Source of the DNA: Janthinobacterium sp. 67
GTDB lineage: Bacteria > Pseudomonadota > Gammaproteobacteria > Burkholderiales > Burkholderiaceae_D
Direction of reading: 5' to 3'
Assembly (NCBI RefSeq): GCF_002797895.1
Contig: NZ_PGES01000002.1
Location: 186,001-250,000 of the forward strand
DNA: 64,000 nt
Part shown: positions 51,918 through 61,616 of the stretch, piece by piece
How positions within the stretch are numbered: the stretch's first letter is position 1
How the letters are laid out: each line of letters opens with the position of its first letter
Position numbers and translations under genes: made by a program
Notes under the pieces: model-generated
Told to the model about the DNA's origin: nothing
Database searches by the model: none
What the model saw: only the letters and a program-made list of their open reading frames with translations

Positions 51918-53309
51918 ATGAATATACCTGCGATAGTGAAAGCTGCATCGAATAATGGCTGCTTGCTTAGCAACGAAGAATTGAATTTTCTTCCGGCTGC
52001 ACGCCTCAATAGAGACTGTTTCTGCACCAGTTTGGATAGCTCCGCATTGAAAATAGCGCTTTCTAGCGAACCGGGCATGGACGGATTGCACGAGTTGATC
52101 GAGGAGCGGTGTCCCTATCTATTTTCTGCGCGGCCTATTTTTGTCTCGTATCGCCAAAGCAAACGTATTGCGGACGTTATTGCAGCGATTGAATCCGTAA
52201 TATCGCTGCCATCGTATCGTGCGCGCGTTCTGACTGATGCTCCTGACATTGCCAAGCATAATCCTGATGATGCAAAAGGAGTATTTTTTGGCTATGACTT
52301 CCACATCCACGACGATACCTTGGCGCTCATCGAAATCAACACAAATGCCGGTGGAGCGATGCTCAACGCCGCGATGGCAAAAGCCCATAGATCGTGCTGT
52401 CTCAGCGATAGTGAATTGACACGAGCCATTGATAGCGGTGCGACCCTTGAAGATACCATCTTCAACATGTTTGAGTCGGAATGGGCGCTCTCTCAACGTT
52501 CACAGCCACTTCGGACAGTCGCGATAGTTGACGATCATCCAGAGCAGCAGTATCTCTATCCCGAGTTTGTTCTTTTTCGACGCTTGTTCGAACGCCACGG
52601 CATAGAGGCCGTTATTGCCTCACCATCGGACCTTACCTATCGTGATGGCGTTTTACGTCATGGGGATCTTGCTATCGACTTGGTCTATAACCGGCTGACC
52701 GATTTCATGCTTGAGTCGCCCCAGTGTCTCCCATTGCGTTCGGCGTATCTAGAAAGCGCAATCGTGCTAACGCCGCACCCCCAAGCGCATACCCTCTATG
52801 CAAATAAGGCAAATCTGGTTCTGCTATCGGATAAGAAAGAGCTCGTAGCGCTTGGCGTAGCCCCCGCCGTGCAAGATATTCTGCTCAAGAGCATACCGCG
52901 AACGCAGATTGTGACGGCCTCCGATGCGGACCGCTTGTGGACGGAGCGCCGAAAGTTGTTTTTTAAACCTGTTGCAGGTTACGGGGGGCGAGCCACGTAC
53001 CGTGGTGAAAAGATCACCAAACGGGTATGGCAGGACATTCTGGCTGGTGACTACGTCGCTCAGGCCCTCGTCATACCCGGTGAGCGCTCGATCGGTTCCA
53101 CCGATAATCCTAGCTCGCTGAAATTCGACCTTCGAGTCTATGTTTATGACGGAAAGGTGCAGTGGACCGCGGCCAGGATGTATCAGGGGCAAACCACCAA
53201 CTTTCGCACCCCTGGAGGTGGTTTTGCACCTGTTTATAGTTTGGACGACGAGCGCACTGCGAATGAAATCAGCTCTATCGCGACTAGAGCTAGTTCCCAT
53301 CACGATTGA
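51918..53309 (+). CDS. ATP-grasp-like protein of unknown function
   Basis: This is a 463-residue cytoplasmic protein. LALIEINTNAGGAMLNAA looks like the Mg-binding end of an ATP-grasp fold, and KLFFKPVAGYGGRATYRG with YVAQALVIPGERS looks like the nucleotide-binding loop; their reversed order suggests a circularly permuted ATP-grasp. Such enzymes form peptide or amide bonds, for example with thiol peptides. It follows the Cu-ATPase after 42 bases and precedes the FlgB-like gene. The substrate is unknown. An upstream GTG at 51885 is possible; ATG with GGAAG is preferred. Confidence 0.6.
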   Translation: MNIPAIVKAASNNGCLLSNEELNFLPAARLNRDCFCTSLDSSALKIALSSEPGMDGLHELIEERCPYLFSARPIFVSYRQSKRIADVIAAIESVISLPSYRARVLTDAPDIAKHNPDDAKGVFFGYDFHIHDDTLALIEINTNAGGAMLNAAMAKAHRSCCLSDSELTRAIDSGATLEDTIFNMFESEWALSQRSQPLRTVAIVDDHPEQQYLYPEFVLFRRLFERHGIEAVIASPSDLTYRDGVLRHGDLAIDLVYNRLTDFMLESPQCLPLRSAYLESAIVLTPHPQAHTLYANKANLVLLSDKKELVALGVAPAVQDILLKSIPRTQIVTASDADRLWTERRKLFFKPVAGYGGRATYRGEKITKRVWQDILAGDYVAQALVIPGERSIGSTDNPSSLKFDLRVYVYDGKVQWTAARMYQGQTTNFRTPGGGFAPVYSLDDERTANEISSIATRASSHHD

Positions 53310-53406
53310 GACGTGTTTGATCCTTAAAGCGAACAGGTTAGTTAGTTACTCTATCCGACCAGCTCTCTGAAACGTCAGAAATCGAATGTCAATGAGGGAG
53401 GAATCC

Positions 53407-53946
53407 ATGAATAAAATTGAATCGATCCAGGCATCTATCGGGCTCACAGTTAAGGGTAGCACCAGCGCGGAAGGCAAGACGGCAGGGCAAATGTTTTCTG
53501 CCACATTAGCTAATGCACTAGGATCGACGCCAATAGTGGCAATGGCCTTGCCTCCAGTGGCAACTATTCAACACACACAGTTTGACCTTCCATTGAATTT
53601 GACCGCTGCTAAGATTTGGCAGCAGGTGAGTATCAATGAACGTGCGCTCGGACTGCGGGCGTACCGTCAAGAACTTCTCGCATCCAATATCGCGAATGCC
53701 GATACGCCTGGATATGTGGCGGTAGATATTGACATTGAGAAGGCCTTAAAAACAGGAAAGTCAAAAGATGACGTTTCCCTGCAATTTCGTATTCCAGCCC
53801 AAGGTAGCATTGATGGAAACACCGTTGATATGGATGTTGAACGGGCCCAATTTGCTCACAATTCCCTCATGTATGAATACAGCGTTGATCGTGTCAAGGG
53901 ACGCTTCAAGGAACTAGATGACCTTTTGAAAAATACACCATATTAG
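53407..53946 (+). CDS. FlgB-like rod protein, orphan
   Basis: This is a 179-residue protein. From about residue 75 it follows FlgB, the proximal flagellar rod protein: LRAYRQELLASNIANADTPG and GNTVDMDVERAQFAHNSLMY. The N-terminal 65 residues are a Thr/Ala-rich extension not found in standard FlgB (about 130 residues). There are no other flagellar genes in the window. A GGGAGG precedes the ATG. Its place among copper genes is unexplained; it could be a captured or repurposed rod protein. Confidence 0.7.
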   Translation: MNKIESIQASIGLTVKGSTSAEGKTAGQMFSATLANALGSTPIVAMALPPVATIQHTQFDLPLNLTAAKIWQQVSINERALGLRAYRQELLASNIANADTPGYVAVDIDIEKALKTGKSKDDVSLQFRIPAQGSIDGNTVDMDVERAQFAHNSLMYEYSVDRVKGRFKELDDLLKNTPY

Positions 53947-54043
53947 TAATCTCTTCTTGGAAATACTGACAGTAGCGACTTAATGCAACTACCGCAGGCA
54001 ACGGAAAGATTAAGTCATGGCGTGATCGGGTAAGCACCTGAAT

Positions 54044-54090
54044 GGATACGATCGCTGCTGGCCGCATATGCCACCAGCAGCGATCGCATC
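54044..54090. terminator. Long inverted repeat between convergent genes
   Basis: CGATCGCTGCTGG (54049-54061) and CCAGCAGCGATCG (54074-54086) form a 13-base perfect stem that extends by four pairs after one mismatch (GGAT/ATCC). It lies between the ends of the FlgB-like gene and the convergent Met-rich gene. A stem-loop ending both transcripts is likely, but there is no long T run. Confidence 0.5.
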
Positions 54091-54107
54091 CAGCACTCAA
54101 AACCGCG

Positions 54108-54368
54108 TTACTTTTTCTTCATCATTTCCTGACAGTCCTTCATCATTTGATCCATTTTTTCATACATTTTCGGATCCATTTGATGATCCTTTTTTGGCTC
54201 CATCTGATGTTCCATTCCAGCTTGCGGGGCTTTATTGGCCGCTCGCATCATTTGCGCCTGCTTGGCCTTGCGCCCTTGCTCAATCAGTTGCCAGTCCGGG
54301 CCAGCGAAGGCGGGAAATGCAGTGCTAAGAGTGCTGATACAGAGCAGCGTAAGTAGTAATTTTTTCAT
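54108..54368 (-). CDS. Small Met/Lys-rich periplasmic protein
   Basis: This 86-residue protein has a signal peptide ending AFPAFA, a helical part and many Met, His and Asp residues (MEHQMEPKKDHQMDPKMYEK, MDQMMKDCQEMMKKK). Such residues can bind Cu(I) or Ag(I). A strong GAGGAG precedes the ATG. It is downstream of the cus genes on the same strand. Confidence 0.65.
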   Translation of the reverse strand: MKKLLLTLLCISTLSTAFPAFAGPDWQLIEQGRKAKQAQMMRAANKAPQAGMEHQMEPKKDHQMDPKMYEKMDQMMKDCQEMMKKK

Positions 54369-54426
54369 GATAGACTCCTCGATAAACTAATTTGATGTAT
54401 GCATCGTCATCCCCATGGTCAAGTGG

Positions 54427-54786
54427 CTAATTCAACCATCGACAATACAAAAGCCGCAGCGCAACTGCGGGAACGTCTGACATATCAGAAAAAAAATCAC
54501 TTCTATCCGTTTGCGAAACAAAACGCATCGTAGCAGTGGTAGCACCGAGATCCGGATAGTCGCCGCCTGCGTTATGGTCGGCAAAAGGTGGTCCCATATA
54601 GCAGAAGGCGCATGTCTGGCAGCTTGGCATGGCCATCGGCTGCGCAATCGCCGCAGATGCAGGCATGTCGTTTTGCAGTGGAAACGCCGGTATATGGCTG
54701 CACCAGATAAAACCGAACAACACCACCGCACACCTCACGAAATACACGAGGTGCTTAGCCGAGCGGTAGGTGCCGAACGGTCTCAT
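54427..54786 (-). CDS. Hypothetical protein of the cus operon
   Basis: This 119-residue protein has one N-terminal hydrophobic segment (YFVRCAVVLFGFIWCSHIP) and a Cys motif SCQTCAFCYMGPPF. It begins six bases after cusA ends and is therefore probably in the cus operon. I do not recognise the family; metal binding through the Cys residues is possible. Confidence 0.55.
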   Translation of the reverse strand: MRPFGTYRSAKHLVYFVRCAVVLFGFIWCSHIPAFPLQNDMPASAAIAQPMAMPSCQTCAFCYMGPPFADHNAGGDYPDLGATTATMRFVSQTDRSDFFSDMSDVPAVALRLLYCRWLN

Positions 54787-54791
54787 GACGG

Positions 54792-57700
54792 CTAATTCTC
54801 CTCTGCTGCTGCCGAGCCGGCGGCACGGATCTGACGCCGACGAAGCAGCAGATAAACCGCAGGGACCACAAACATGGACAACAACGGCGCGGTAATCATG
54901 CCGCCAACCATCGGCGCGGCGATGCGCTGCATGACCTCCGACCCGGTGCCGGTGCCCAGCATAATCGGCACCAGGCCGGCGATAATGACCGCCACCGTCA
55001 TTGCCTTGGGCCTCACGCGCAAGACCGCCCCTTCACGAATTGCATCGAGCAGATCGGTTTCACTAGCGTTACCATTCGCCAGACGTTCATCCCAGGCATG
55101 CTTTAAATAAAGCAGCATGATTACGCCGAATTCGGCCGAGACGCCAGCCAACGCGATGAAGCCGACGCCGCCGGCGACTGACAGGTGATAGTCGAGCAAC
55201 CACAGTAGCCAAATGCCGCCGGCCAGCGCAAACGGCAGCGTTGCCATGATCAAGGCCGCTTCATCGAAGCGCTTGAAGGTCAAATAAAGCAGCACGAAGA
55301 TAATAAGCAAGGTCGCTGGCACGACGATTTTGAGTTTTTCAGTGGCACGCTCTAGATATTCGAACTGCCCCGACCATGCAATGGAGTAACCCGCCGGCAA
55401 TTTGACTTCCCTGGCGACGACTTGCTTCATGTCATACACAGTCGAACTCAAGTCGCGATCGCGAATATCGACATACACCCAGCCTGACAGCCGGGCATTT
55501 TCACTCTTGAGCATCGGTGGGCCGTCGTCGATGCGGATCGCGGCGACATCACCCAGCCGGATTTGCGCCCCCCGCTCTGTCAGCACCGGTAGCTGGCGCA
55601 GTTTCTCAATTGAGTCGCGCACCTCGCGTGGATAGCGCACATTAATCGGGAAACGCTGCAATCCTTCAACAGTTTCACCGATATTGTCGCCGCCGATCGC
55701 CGCCGACACCACGCTTTGCACGTCTGCTATATTCAAGCCATAGCGGGCGGCCGCGTCGCGATCGATGTTGACGTCGATGTACCGTCCGCCGTTCAGGCGC
55801 TCGGCCAGCGCTGAGGAGACACCCGGCACCTTCTTGACTGCGCGTTCTATCTCACCAGTGATGCGGTCAATTTCCTGCAAGCTAACGCCTGCGACCTTGA
55901 CGCCGACCGGGCTTTTTATGCCGGTGGCCAGCATGTCAATCCGGTTGCGGATCGGCGGCACCCAGATGTTGGACAGCCCAGGCACCTTGACGGTGCGGTC
56001 CAGTTCCTGTATCAATTTTTCCGGCGTCATGCCAGGGCGCCACTGATCGCGCGGCTTGAACTGGATCATGGTTTCGAACATTTCCAGCGGCGCCGGATCA
56101 GTGGCGCTCTCGGCTCGACCGGCCTTGCCGAAGACGCTTTGTACCTCTGGTACCGTTTTAATCAGCCGGTCAGTCTGCTGCAACAACTGCGCGACCTTGC
56201 CGGCCGACAGACCGGGCAACGCCGACGGCATGTACAGCACATCGCCTTCATCCAATGGCGGCATGAATTCGCCGCCGAGCCGGGTCATGGGCCAGATCGT
56301 GATGGCTGCTACCAGTGCTGCCGCCAGCAAAGTCAGCTTTGGAAAACGCAGTACGACATCGAGCAAGGGGCGGTATAGCGCGACCAGGAAACGATTGAGG
56401 GGATTCTTTTGCTCATCGGGAATCCGGCCGCGGATCAGATAGCCCATTAAAATGGGAATCAGCGTCACCGCCAGTCCAGCCGCCGCCGCCATCGCATACG
56501 TCTTGGTAAAGGCCAGCGGCGAAAACAGACGGCCCTCTTGCGCTTCCAGAGTGAACACGGGAATAAACGAGAGAACGATGATCAAAAGCGAAAAGAACAG
56601 TGCTGGTCCAACCTCAACAGCAGCGTCGCCAATGACGCGCCAATGCTCATGACCCTTTAGCTGTTTACCTGGATGGGCATGATTCCAGGCTTCAATATGC
56701 TTATGGGCATTCTCGATCATCACCACGGCGGCATCGACCATCGCGCCTACAGCAATGGCGATACCGCCCAGCGACATGATATTGGCGTTGACTCCCTGGT
56801 AGTACATGACGATAAAGGCGATCAGGATGCCGATCGGCAGCGTGATGATGGCCACCAGCGCCGAGCGCAAGTGAAACAGGAACAGCGCACAGACCACAGC
56901 GACGACAATGAATTCCTCGATCAGCTTTTCTTTCAGGTTGGTCACAGCGCGCTTGATCAGGTTCGATCGGTCGTAGGTGGGGATGATCTCGACGCCGGGC
57001 GGAAGGCTCGCTTTTAGCTTTTCCAGCTTGACCTTGACGGCATCGATGGTTTCCAGCGCATTTTTCCCGGAACGCATGATGATCACGCCGCCAGCAACTT
57101 CGCCCTCACCATTCAAATCGGCAATCCCGCGCCGCATCTCTGGCCCGATCTGGATGCGCGCGACATCGCCCAGCCGGACCGATACGCCAGCGTCAGTCGT
57201 CATCAACGGAATCTTGCGGAAGTCGTCAAGCGACTTCAGATAACCAGAGGCCCGTACCATGTATTCGGCCTCGCCCAATTCCAGCACGGAACCGCCCGTT
57301 TCCTGGTTGGCTTTCTGCACGGCATCGATAATTTTGCCATGTGGGATGTTAAAGGCGCGCATCTTGTCTGGATCGAGCACGATCTGGTACTGACGCACCA
57401 TGCCGCCAATGCTGGCCACTTCCGAGACGTTGGGCACCGCTTTCAACTCATACTTGAGAAACCAGTCCTGCAAGGCGCGCAATTGCGACAAATCGGTCTT
57501 GCCGCTACGGTCGACCAGCGCATATTCATAGACCCAGCCGACGCCGGTCGCATCTGGTCCGAGCGCGGTTTTTGCCTGCGGTGGCAGGCGTGACTGCACC
57601 TGGTTCAGATATTCCAACACCCGTGAACGCGCCCAGTACGGATCGGTACCGTCTTCAAACAGAATGTAGACGAAGGAGTCACCGAAAAACGAGTATCCGC

Positions 57701-57947
57701 GCACCGTCTTGGCACCCGGCACCGACAGCATGGTGGTGGTCAGTGGATACGTGACCTGGTTCTCGACGATTTGCGGCGCTTGCCCCGGATAGCTGGTGCG
57801 GATAATAACCTGCACGTCCGACAGGTCGGGAATGGCATCGAGCGGCGTGCGCGCCAGCGACCAAATGCCCCAGACCGTAATGAATACAGTCGCCAACAAG
57901 ACCAGAAAACGGTTGCTGATAGACCAGCGGATCAGTTTTGTGATCAT
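54792..57947 (-). CDS. cusA: CusA-type heavy-metal RND efflux pump
   Basis: This is a 1051-residue inner-membrane pump of the HME-RND family. The start [20 protein letters not shown] and the periplasmic [20 protein letters not shown] are typical of CusA/SilA. Methionines in the cleft region and in [18 protein letters not shown] fit Cu(I)/Ag(I) export. It takes copper from the periplasm or cytoplasm and passes it through CusC. Length is normal. The start overlaps cusB by four bases. Confidence 0.93.
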   Translation of the reverse strand: MITKLIRWSISNRFLVLLATVFITVWGIWSLARTPLDAIPDLSDVQVIIRTSYPGQAPQIVENQVTYPLTTTMLSVPGAKTVRGYSFFGDSFVYILFEDGTDPYWARSRVLEYLNQVQSRLPPQAKTALGPDATGVGWVYEYALVDRSGKTDLSQLRALQDWFLKYELKAVPNVSEVASIGGMVRQYQIVLDPDKMRAFNIPHGKIIDAVQKANQETGGSVLELGEAEYMVRASGYLKSLDDFRKIPLMTTDAGVSVRLGDVARIQIGPEMRRGIADLNGEGEVAGGVIIMRSGKNALETIDAVKVKLEKLKASLPPGVEIIPTYDRSNLIKRAVTNLKEKLIEEFIVVAVVCALFLFHLRSALVAIITLPIGILIAFIVMYYQGVNANIMSLGGIAIAVGAMVDAAVVMIENAHKHIEAWNHAHPGKQLKGHEHWRVIGDAAVEVGPALFFSLLIIVLSFIPVFTLEAQEGRLFSPLAFTKTYAMAAAAGLAVTLIPILMGYLIRGRIPDEQKNPLNRFLVALYRPLLDVVLRFPKLTLLAAALVAAITIWPMTRLGGEFMPPLDEGDVLYMPSALPGLSAGKVAQLLQQTDRLIKTVPEVQSVFGKAGRAESATDPAPLEMFETMIQFKPRDQWRPGMTPEKLIQELDRTVKVPGLSNIWVPPIRNRIDMLATGIKSPVGVKVAGVSLQEIDRITGEIERAVKKVPGVSSALAERLNGGRYIDVNIDRDAAARYGLNIADVQSVVSAAIGGDNIGETVEGLQRFPINVRYPREVRDSIEKLRQLPVLTERGAQIRLGDVAAIRIDDGPPMLKSENARLSGWVYVDIRDRDLSSTVYDMKQVVAREVKLPAGYSIAWSGQFEYLERATEKLKIVVPATLLIIFVLLYLTFKRFDEAALIMATLPFALAGGIWLLWLLDYHLSVAGGVGFIALAGVSAEFGVIMLLYLKHAWDERLANGNASETDLLDAIREGAVLRVRPKAMTVAVIIAGLVPIMLGTGTGSEVMQRIAAPMVGGMITAPLLSMFVVPAVYLLLRRRQIRAAGSAAAEEN

Positions 57948-59515
57948 TTCGCCACTCCCGCGGGTGCTTTCATGCCACCCATGGGTTTATTTTCGGGTTT
58001 CGGCGCACCGGAGGTCGGCGCAATGGCCACGATCTCAAAGCTGCCATCCTCGCCTTGCTGGATGTCGAAGGCGACTCGGTCACCTATGCCAATATTGCGC
58101 TGCAAGCCCGTGGAAGACACTTTGAAACCCATCGTCATCGCCCCCCACTGCAGCGACGTGATAGGGCCATGCGAAATGGTGATTTCATCCTTGCCGATCT
58201 GTTCGACCTTGCCTACCCCATGGTGGCGCGGAAGTGCCTTGTCTGCGTCAGGGGACTGCGTATCGCTCATGCGTGTCGTCGTTCCCTTCAGGCTGGCCTC
58301 GGAATCGATCAAGAACTGCGCCGAGACGACCACTTTCTGACCAGCGGATAGGCCCTTGCGAATTTCGGTGAGACCACTGCCTTCGCTGCCGACCTCCACA
58401 TCGACGGGCATAAACTTGCCGCCCTCCTGGGCAAGCATGACAACGCTGCGCGTACCCGTCTGGATGACTGCCTCCGACGGCACCTGCAAAACATCGGTGC
58501 CACTGTTTGACGCGAAGGTCAGAGTAGCAAACATACCGGGCAACAACTGAGCGCCGGGGTTAGCCAGCTCCACACGGGCTTTCAGGGTTCGCGTCGCGGC
58601 ATTAACTTCCGGCAAAATGGCACCCACCTTGCCCTTGAAAATAGTTCCGGGTAGCGCCTGTACCTGCGCTTCGACGGCGTCACCAGGGCGAACCTTGGCC
58701 GCCACGCTTTCGGGAACCTCCGCGTTGACCCATACTGTCGCAAGTCCATTGATGCGAAACAGCGGCGCACCAGCGGAGACGGTCATTCCTTCGCGGGCGC
58801 CAAGCTCTGCGATCACACCGCTGATGGGTGCTGAAACCGTCAAGCGAGGATGGACCTTTCCACTTGACTCGACTAGCCGGATTTGCCCCTCACTCATACC
58901 AACTAGCCGCATGCGCTGGCGGGCAGCGTCGACCAGGGATGCTGTTTCATTGCCTTGCATACGACGGCTTGCCAGATAGTCTTCTTGTGCCGCGATCCAG
59001 TCAGGGACATACAAGTCAGCCAAGGGTTGCCCCTTTTCCACCGGATCGAGCAGGGCACGCGCATACAAGCGCTCTACAAATCCACCGCTACGCGCCTGCA
59101 CCAGTGCCACGTCGCGCTCGTTATAGGCAACGTTACCGACGGCAACCAAGCCGGCGGACATCCTTCCTGATGTGACGAGCGCTGTGCGCACTCCCAGGTT
59201 TTGCTGGACCCGCGGGCTAATCGTAACATTACTGTCCTCACCATCCCCCGCAGCATAGACGGGCACCAGCGGCATATCCATGAACGGTGACTTACCGGGT
59301 TTGTCAAACTTCTGGCCCGGCACCATGGGGTCATGCCAATATAATGGTTTCTTGTTGGCAGCACTCGCGGCGCCTGCTGCGTTGCCGGATACCGCCTTGA
59401 CGTCACCTGTAGATACTGTCTGATGTGCTTGTCGTAAACCAAACTGGTAACCGGCATAAGCGACCGCTGCAAGGGATCCCGCAAGTACCAGGACGCGTAA
59501 TTTCTTATTGTTCAT
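57944..59515 (-). CDS. cusB: CusB membrane fusion protein with fused CusF domain
   Basis: This 523-residue periplasmic adaptor has an N-terminal anchor ([20 protein letters not shown]), a metal-binding [19 protein letters not shown] motif, lipoyl and beta-barrel domains, and a C-terminal extension matching CusF ([31 protein letters not shown]). The fusion delivers Cu(I)/Ag(I) directly at the pump. It overlaps cusC and cusA, so the three are translated together. Confidence 0.92.
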   Translation of the reverse strand: MNNKKLRVLVLAGSLAAVAYAGYQFGLRQAHQTVSTGDVKAVSGNAAGAASAANKKPLYWHDPMVPGQKFDKPGKSPFMDMPLVPVYAAGDGEDSNVTISPRVQQNLGVRTALVTSGRMSAGLVAVGNVAYNERDVALVQARSGGFVERLYARALLDPVEKGQPLADLYVPDWIAAQEDYLASRRMQGNETASLVDAARQRMRLVGMSEGQIRLVESSGKVHPRLTVSAPISGVIAELGAREGMTVSAGAPLFRINGLATVWVNAEVPESVAAKVRPGDAVEAQVQALPGTIFKGKVGAILPEVNAATRTLKARVELANPGAQLLPGMFATLTFASNSGTDVLQVPSEAVIQTGTRSVVMLAQEGGKFMPVDVEVGSEGSGLTEIRKGLSAGQKVVVSAQFLIDSEASLKGTTTRMSDTQSPDADKALPRHHGVGKVEQIGKDEITISHGPITSLQWGAMTMGFKVSSTGLQRNIGIGDRVAFDIQQGEDGSFEIVAIAPTSGAPKPENKPMGGMKAPAGVAK

Positions 59516-60861
59516 TTGAATTCCTGCTGGCGATGTACTGCGGAAATCTGCGTGATTGCGATGTCGGGAAAGAGGAAGCGAAGCTGTGCCCAGAACTGGG
59601 CTGTATTCATCTGCAACTGCAGCAACTGAACGTGCATGTCCGCACTGTTACGCCTGGCAGCGAGCACCTCAGCCAAAGAGGCTTTTCCGCCACGATAAGA
59701 GGCCAGGACCGCTTGGCTTCGCTTGTCGGCAAGGGGCAATAGCTGGAGCGCGTAGCGCTCGCTACGTTCTTGGCCACTCCTCCATTCGATGAGCAAGGCA
59801 CGGATGTTGGCGGCATCTTCTCGCAGCAGTTCGTCGCGTTCGCTCCTCGCTTGTTCGACCAAGGCGAGTTTGGAGCCTAGTTCGCGGTCCTGCCGGTTTT
59901 TGCGATCCCACTGTAATGGCAGGGATAGGCCAACGGAGACCATGTTCGAGTAGGCCGCGCCGCGCTGCTGGAATGCGAACTCGATACTCCAGTCCGGATG
60001 CCGATTCGCTTGCGCCAGATTGACGTCGGCCTGGGCGACTTCTTCCTGCCGATTCAACACCATGATCTGCGGGCGGTGCGCCAGTTCAGTGTCGAGCAAC
60101 ACCGGGTCCAGAGGGATGGTGCCCAAGTCGGGCATGCTGGAATCGGCAAGTTCGCCGCTGCTGCCAGTCCAACGCACCAGCATGTTTTTTGCCGTATTGA
60201 GGTCGCGTTCGACCTGACTGGCTCGGTCCTCAAGGGTTAACAAGGCAGAACGCGCAGCCAGCACGTCGGCCTGGCTGCCACGCCCGCCCCGATAGGCGGC
60301 CGTAGCGGCGTCAATTTCCTGGCGGGAAAAGACCACTTGTTCTGTCAGAACTACTGACATTTTCCGAATGTAGTAGACGTTGAGCCAGGAGATCGCCGTG
60401 TCGCGCTGAATCGCGGCGAGTGCGACATCTTTTTGCGCCTGCGCCTTGTCGGCTTCGCGCTCAAGACGTGCGGAACGCCAGCGCAATTTATCGGCGCGTG
60501 TCAGTTCCTGCGAAATGCCGATGCGCCGCATCGTCATGAAATCCCCGCTCAAACTAAAGCGATCGGTGCCACTTAAGGGCACATTATCGATGCCGACCTT
60601 GAGAGTGGGATCGGGGCGCTGCGCCACTGCTACCGCCATTTCGTGTGCGGCGACAGTTGCCTGGTCCTGCGCATGAAGTTGGCGCGAGCGGGCGACAGCC
60701 TGCTGCAGCGCCTCGGTGAAGGTGACTGGCTGGGGGGCCGCGCGCGCATCATGAACGAAGGCAAGCAGCGGAACAGTAAGGGCGAGAGTTAACGCCGTCT
60801 TCATGAATGGGTGAAGGCGGACGACGCGTGCATTTGTATGCACGGTGTACGGGATTGACAT
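59512..60861 (-). CDS. cusC: CusC-type outer-membrane factor
   Basis: This 449-residue TolC-family protein has long helical repeats (VTFTEALQQAVARSRQLHAQ, AYRGGRGSQADVLAARSALL, YRGGKASLAEVLAARR). It forms the outer-membrane duct of the Cus pump. The ATG at 60861 has GGAG upstream. An internal ATG at 60804 would give a cleaner signal peptide (MKTALTLALTVPLLAFVHDA) and may be the true start. Confidence 0.9.
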   Translation of the reverse strand: MSIPYTVHTNARVVRLHPFMKTALTLALTVPLLAFVHDARAAPQPVTFTEALQQAVARSRQLHAQDQATVAAHEMAVAVAQRPDPTLKVGIDNVPLSGTDRFSLSGDFMTMRRIGISQELTRADKLRWRSARLEREADKAQAQKDVALAAIQRDTAISWLNVYYIRKMSVVLTEQVVFSRQEIDAATAAYRGGRGSQADVLAARSALLTLEDRASQVERDLNTAKNMLVRWTGSSGELADSSMPDLGTIPLDPVLLDTELAHRPQIMVLNRQEEVAQADVNLAQANRHPDWSIEFAFQQRGAAYSNMVSVGLSLPLQWDRKNRQDRELGSKLALVEQARSERDELLREDAANIRALLIEWRSGQERSERYALQLLPLADKRSQAVLASYRGGKASLAEVLAARRNSADMHVQLLQLQMNTAQFWAQLRFLFPDIAITQISAVHRQQEFK

Positions 60862-60938
60862 GGCAGCTCCAGAATGCGATGGGAGGCATCGCCTTGTCGA
60901 ACCCGACAAGGCGATGGCGATCTAGGCAGTCTGGAGTG

Positions 60939-61355
60939 TTAAATACGGAAACAGCAATGGCGGATAGCGATAGGCGGTGCCGTTGGCCTCGCCAAGGTAA
61001 TGAGCAAAGGAGGTTTGGCTGTATACACTACGGGAGTGTCATAAATAGCTAACGTCAGAAGCAGGACAACAGGTACGAAAGATGGGTGGTCGGCGACAGG
61101 CGTCTTGTCCAGCGACTGCCTGGACGCATCCCCCACAGCATAAATTTGACACAACGTCGACTGGTCAGTGTCCATGCCGGCGCAGTCTGTCATCGCGGGC
61201 ATCGCAGACACCCCAACACCTGCGGATGTAACGGAACTACCGACTCCCATCGGTACGCCGGGGCATAGGTATGAAGCGACCGCATGCTGCATGAACAGCA
61301 TGCTAAGTATCGCGACAAGAGCCGTGAACAATCGCACTGTGCGGGAGGTCTTCAT
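60939..61355 (-). CDS. Hypothetical Cys-containing protein leading the cus operon
   Basis: This 138-residue protein has a signal-like N terminus (LVAILSMLFMQHAVA), then Cys-bearing segments ASYLCPGVPMG and TDCAGMDTDQSTLCQIYAVG, and a second hydrophobic stretch. I recall similar proteins directly before cusC in Burkholderiales, of unknown function. It lies 78 bases before the cusC start and behind the promoter at 61382-61410. Confidence 0.65.
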   Translation of the reverse strand: MKTSRTVRLFTALVAILSMLFMQHAVASYLCPGVPMGVGSSVTSAGVGVSAMPAMTDCAGMDTDQSTLCQIYAVGDASRQSLDKTPVADHPSFVPVVLLLTLAIYDTPVVYTAKPPLLITLARPTAPPIAIRHCCFRI

Positions 61356-61381
61356 AAACTATCTAAACGGATGATATTCGT

Positions 61382-61410
61382 AGCCTAGGTTGTATCAAAC
61401 CAACTGTCAA
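61382..61410 (-). promoter_or_regulatory. Promoter of the cus operon
   Basis: On the minus strand TTGACA (61405-61410) and TAGGCT (61382-61387) are 17 bases apart, a sigma-70 layout. The spacer holds GGTT-N6-AACC, a possible regulator site. The gene at 61355 follows at the right distance. Confidence 0.6.
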
Positions 61411-61616
61411 GCTATTGCTATGCTGTCACTTGACCGTGAGCAAGTACGGATCGAATGACAGATATCATCACTATACGCATTACCATAATGGGAAGGTCAA
61501 TCAAAGACATATGTCGCCGGATTGGAATGCTTTACGTTTAATTGCTTGACAAAAAACTTGCAATCGATGCACCATTTCCAGCAATTCCTTCGCTGGACCG
61601 GTGTCGATTGATTTCA

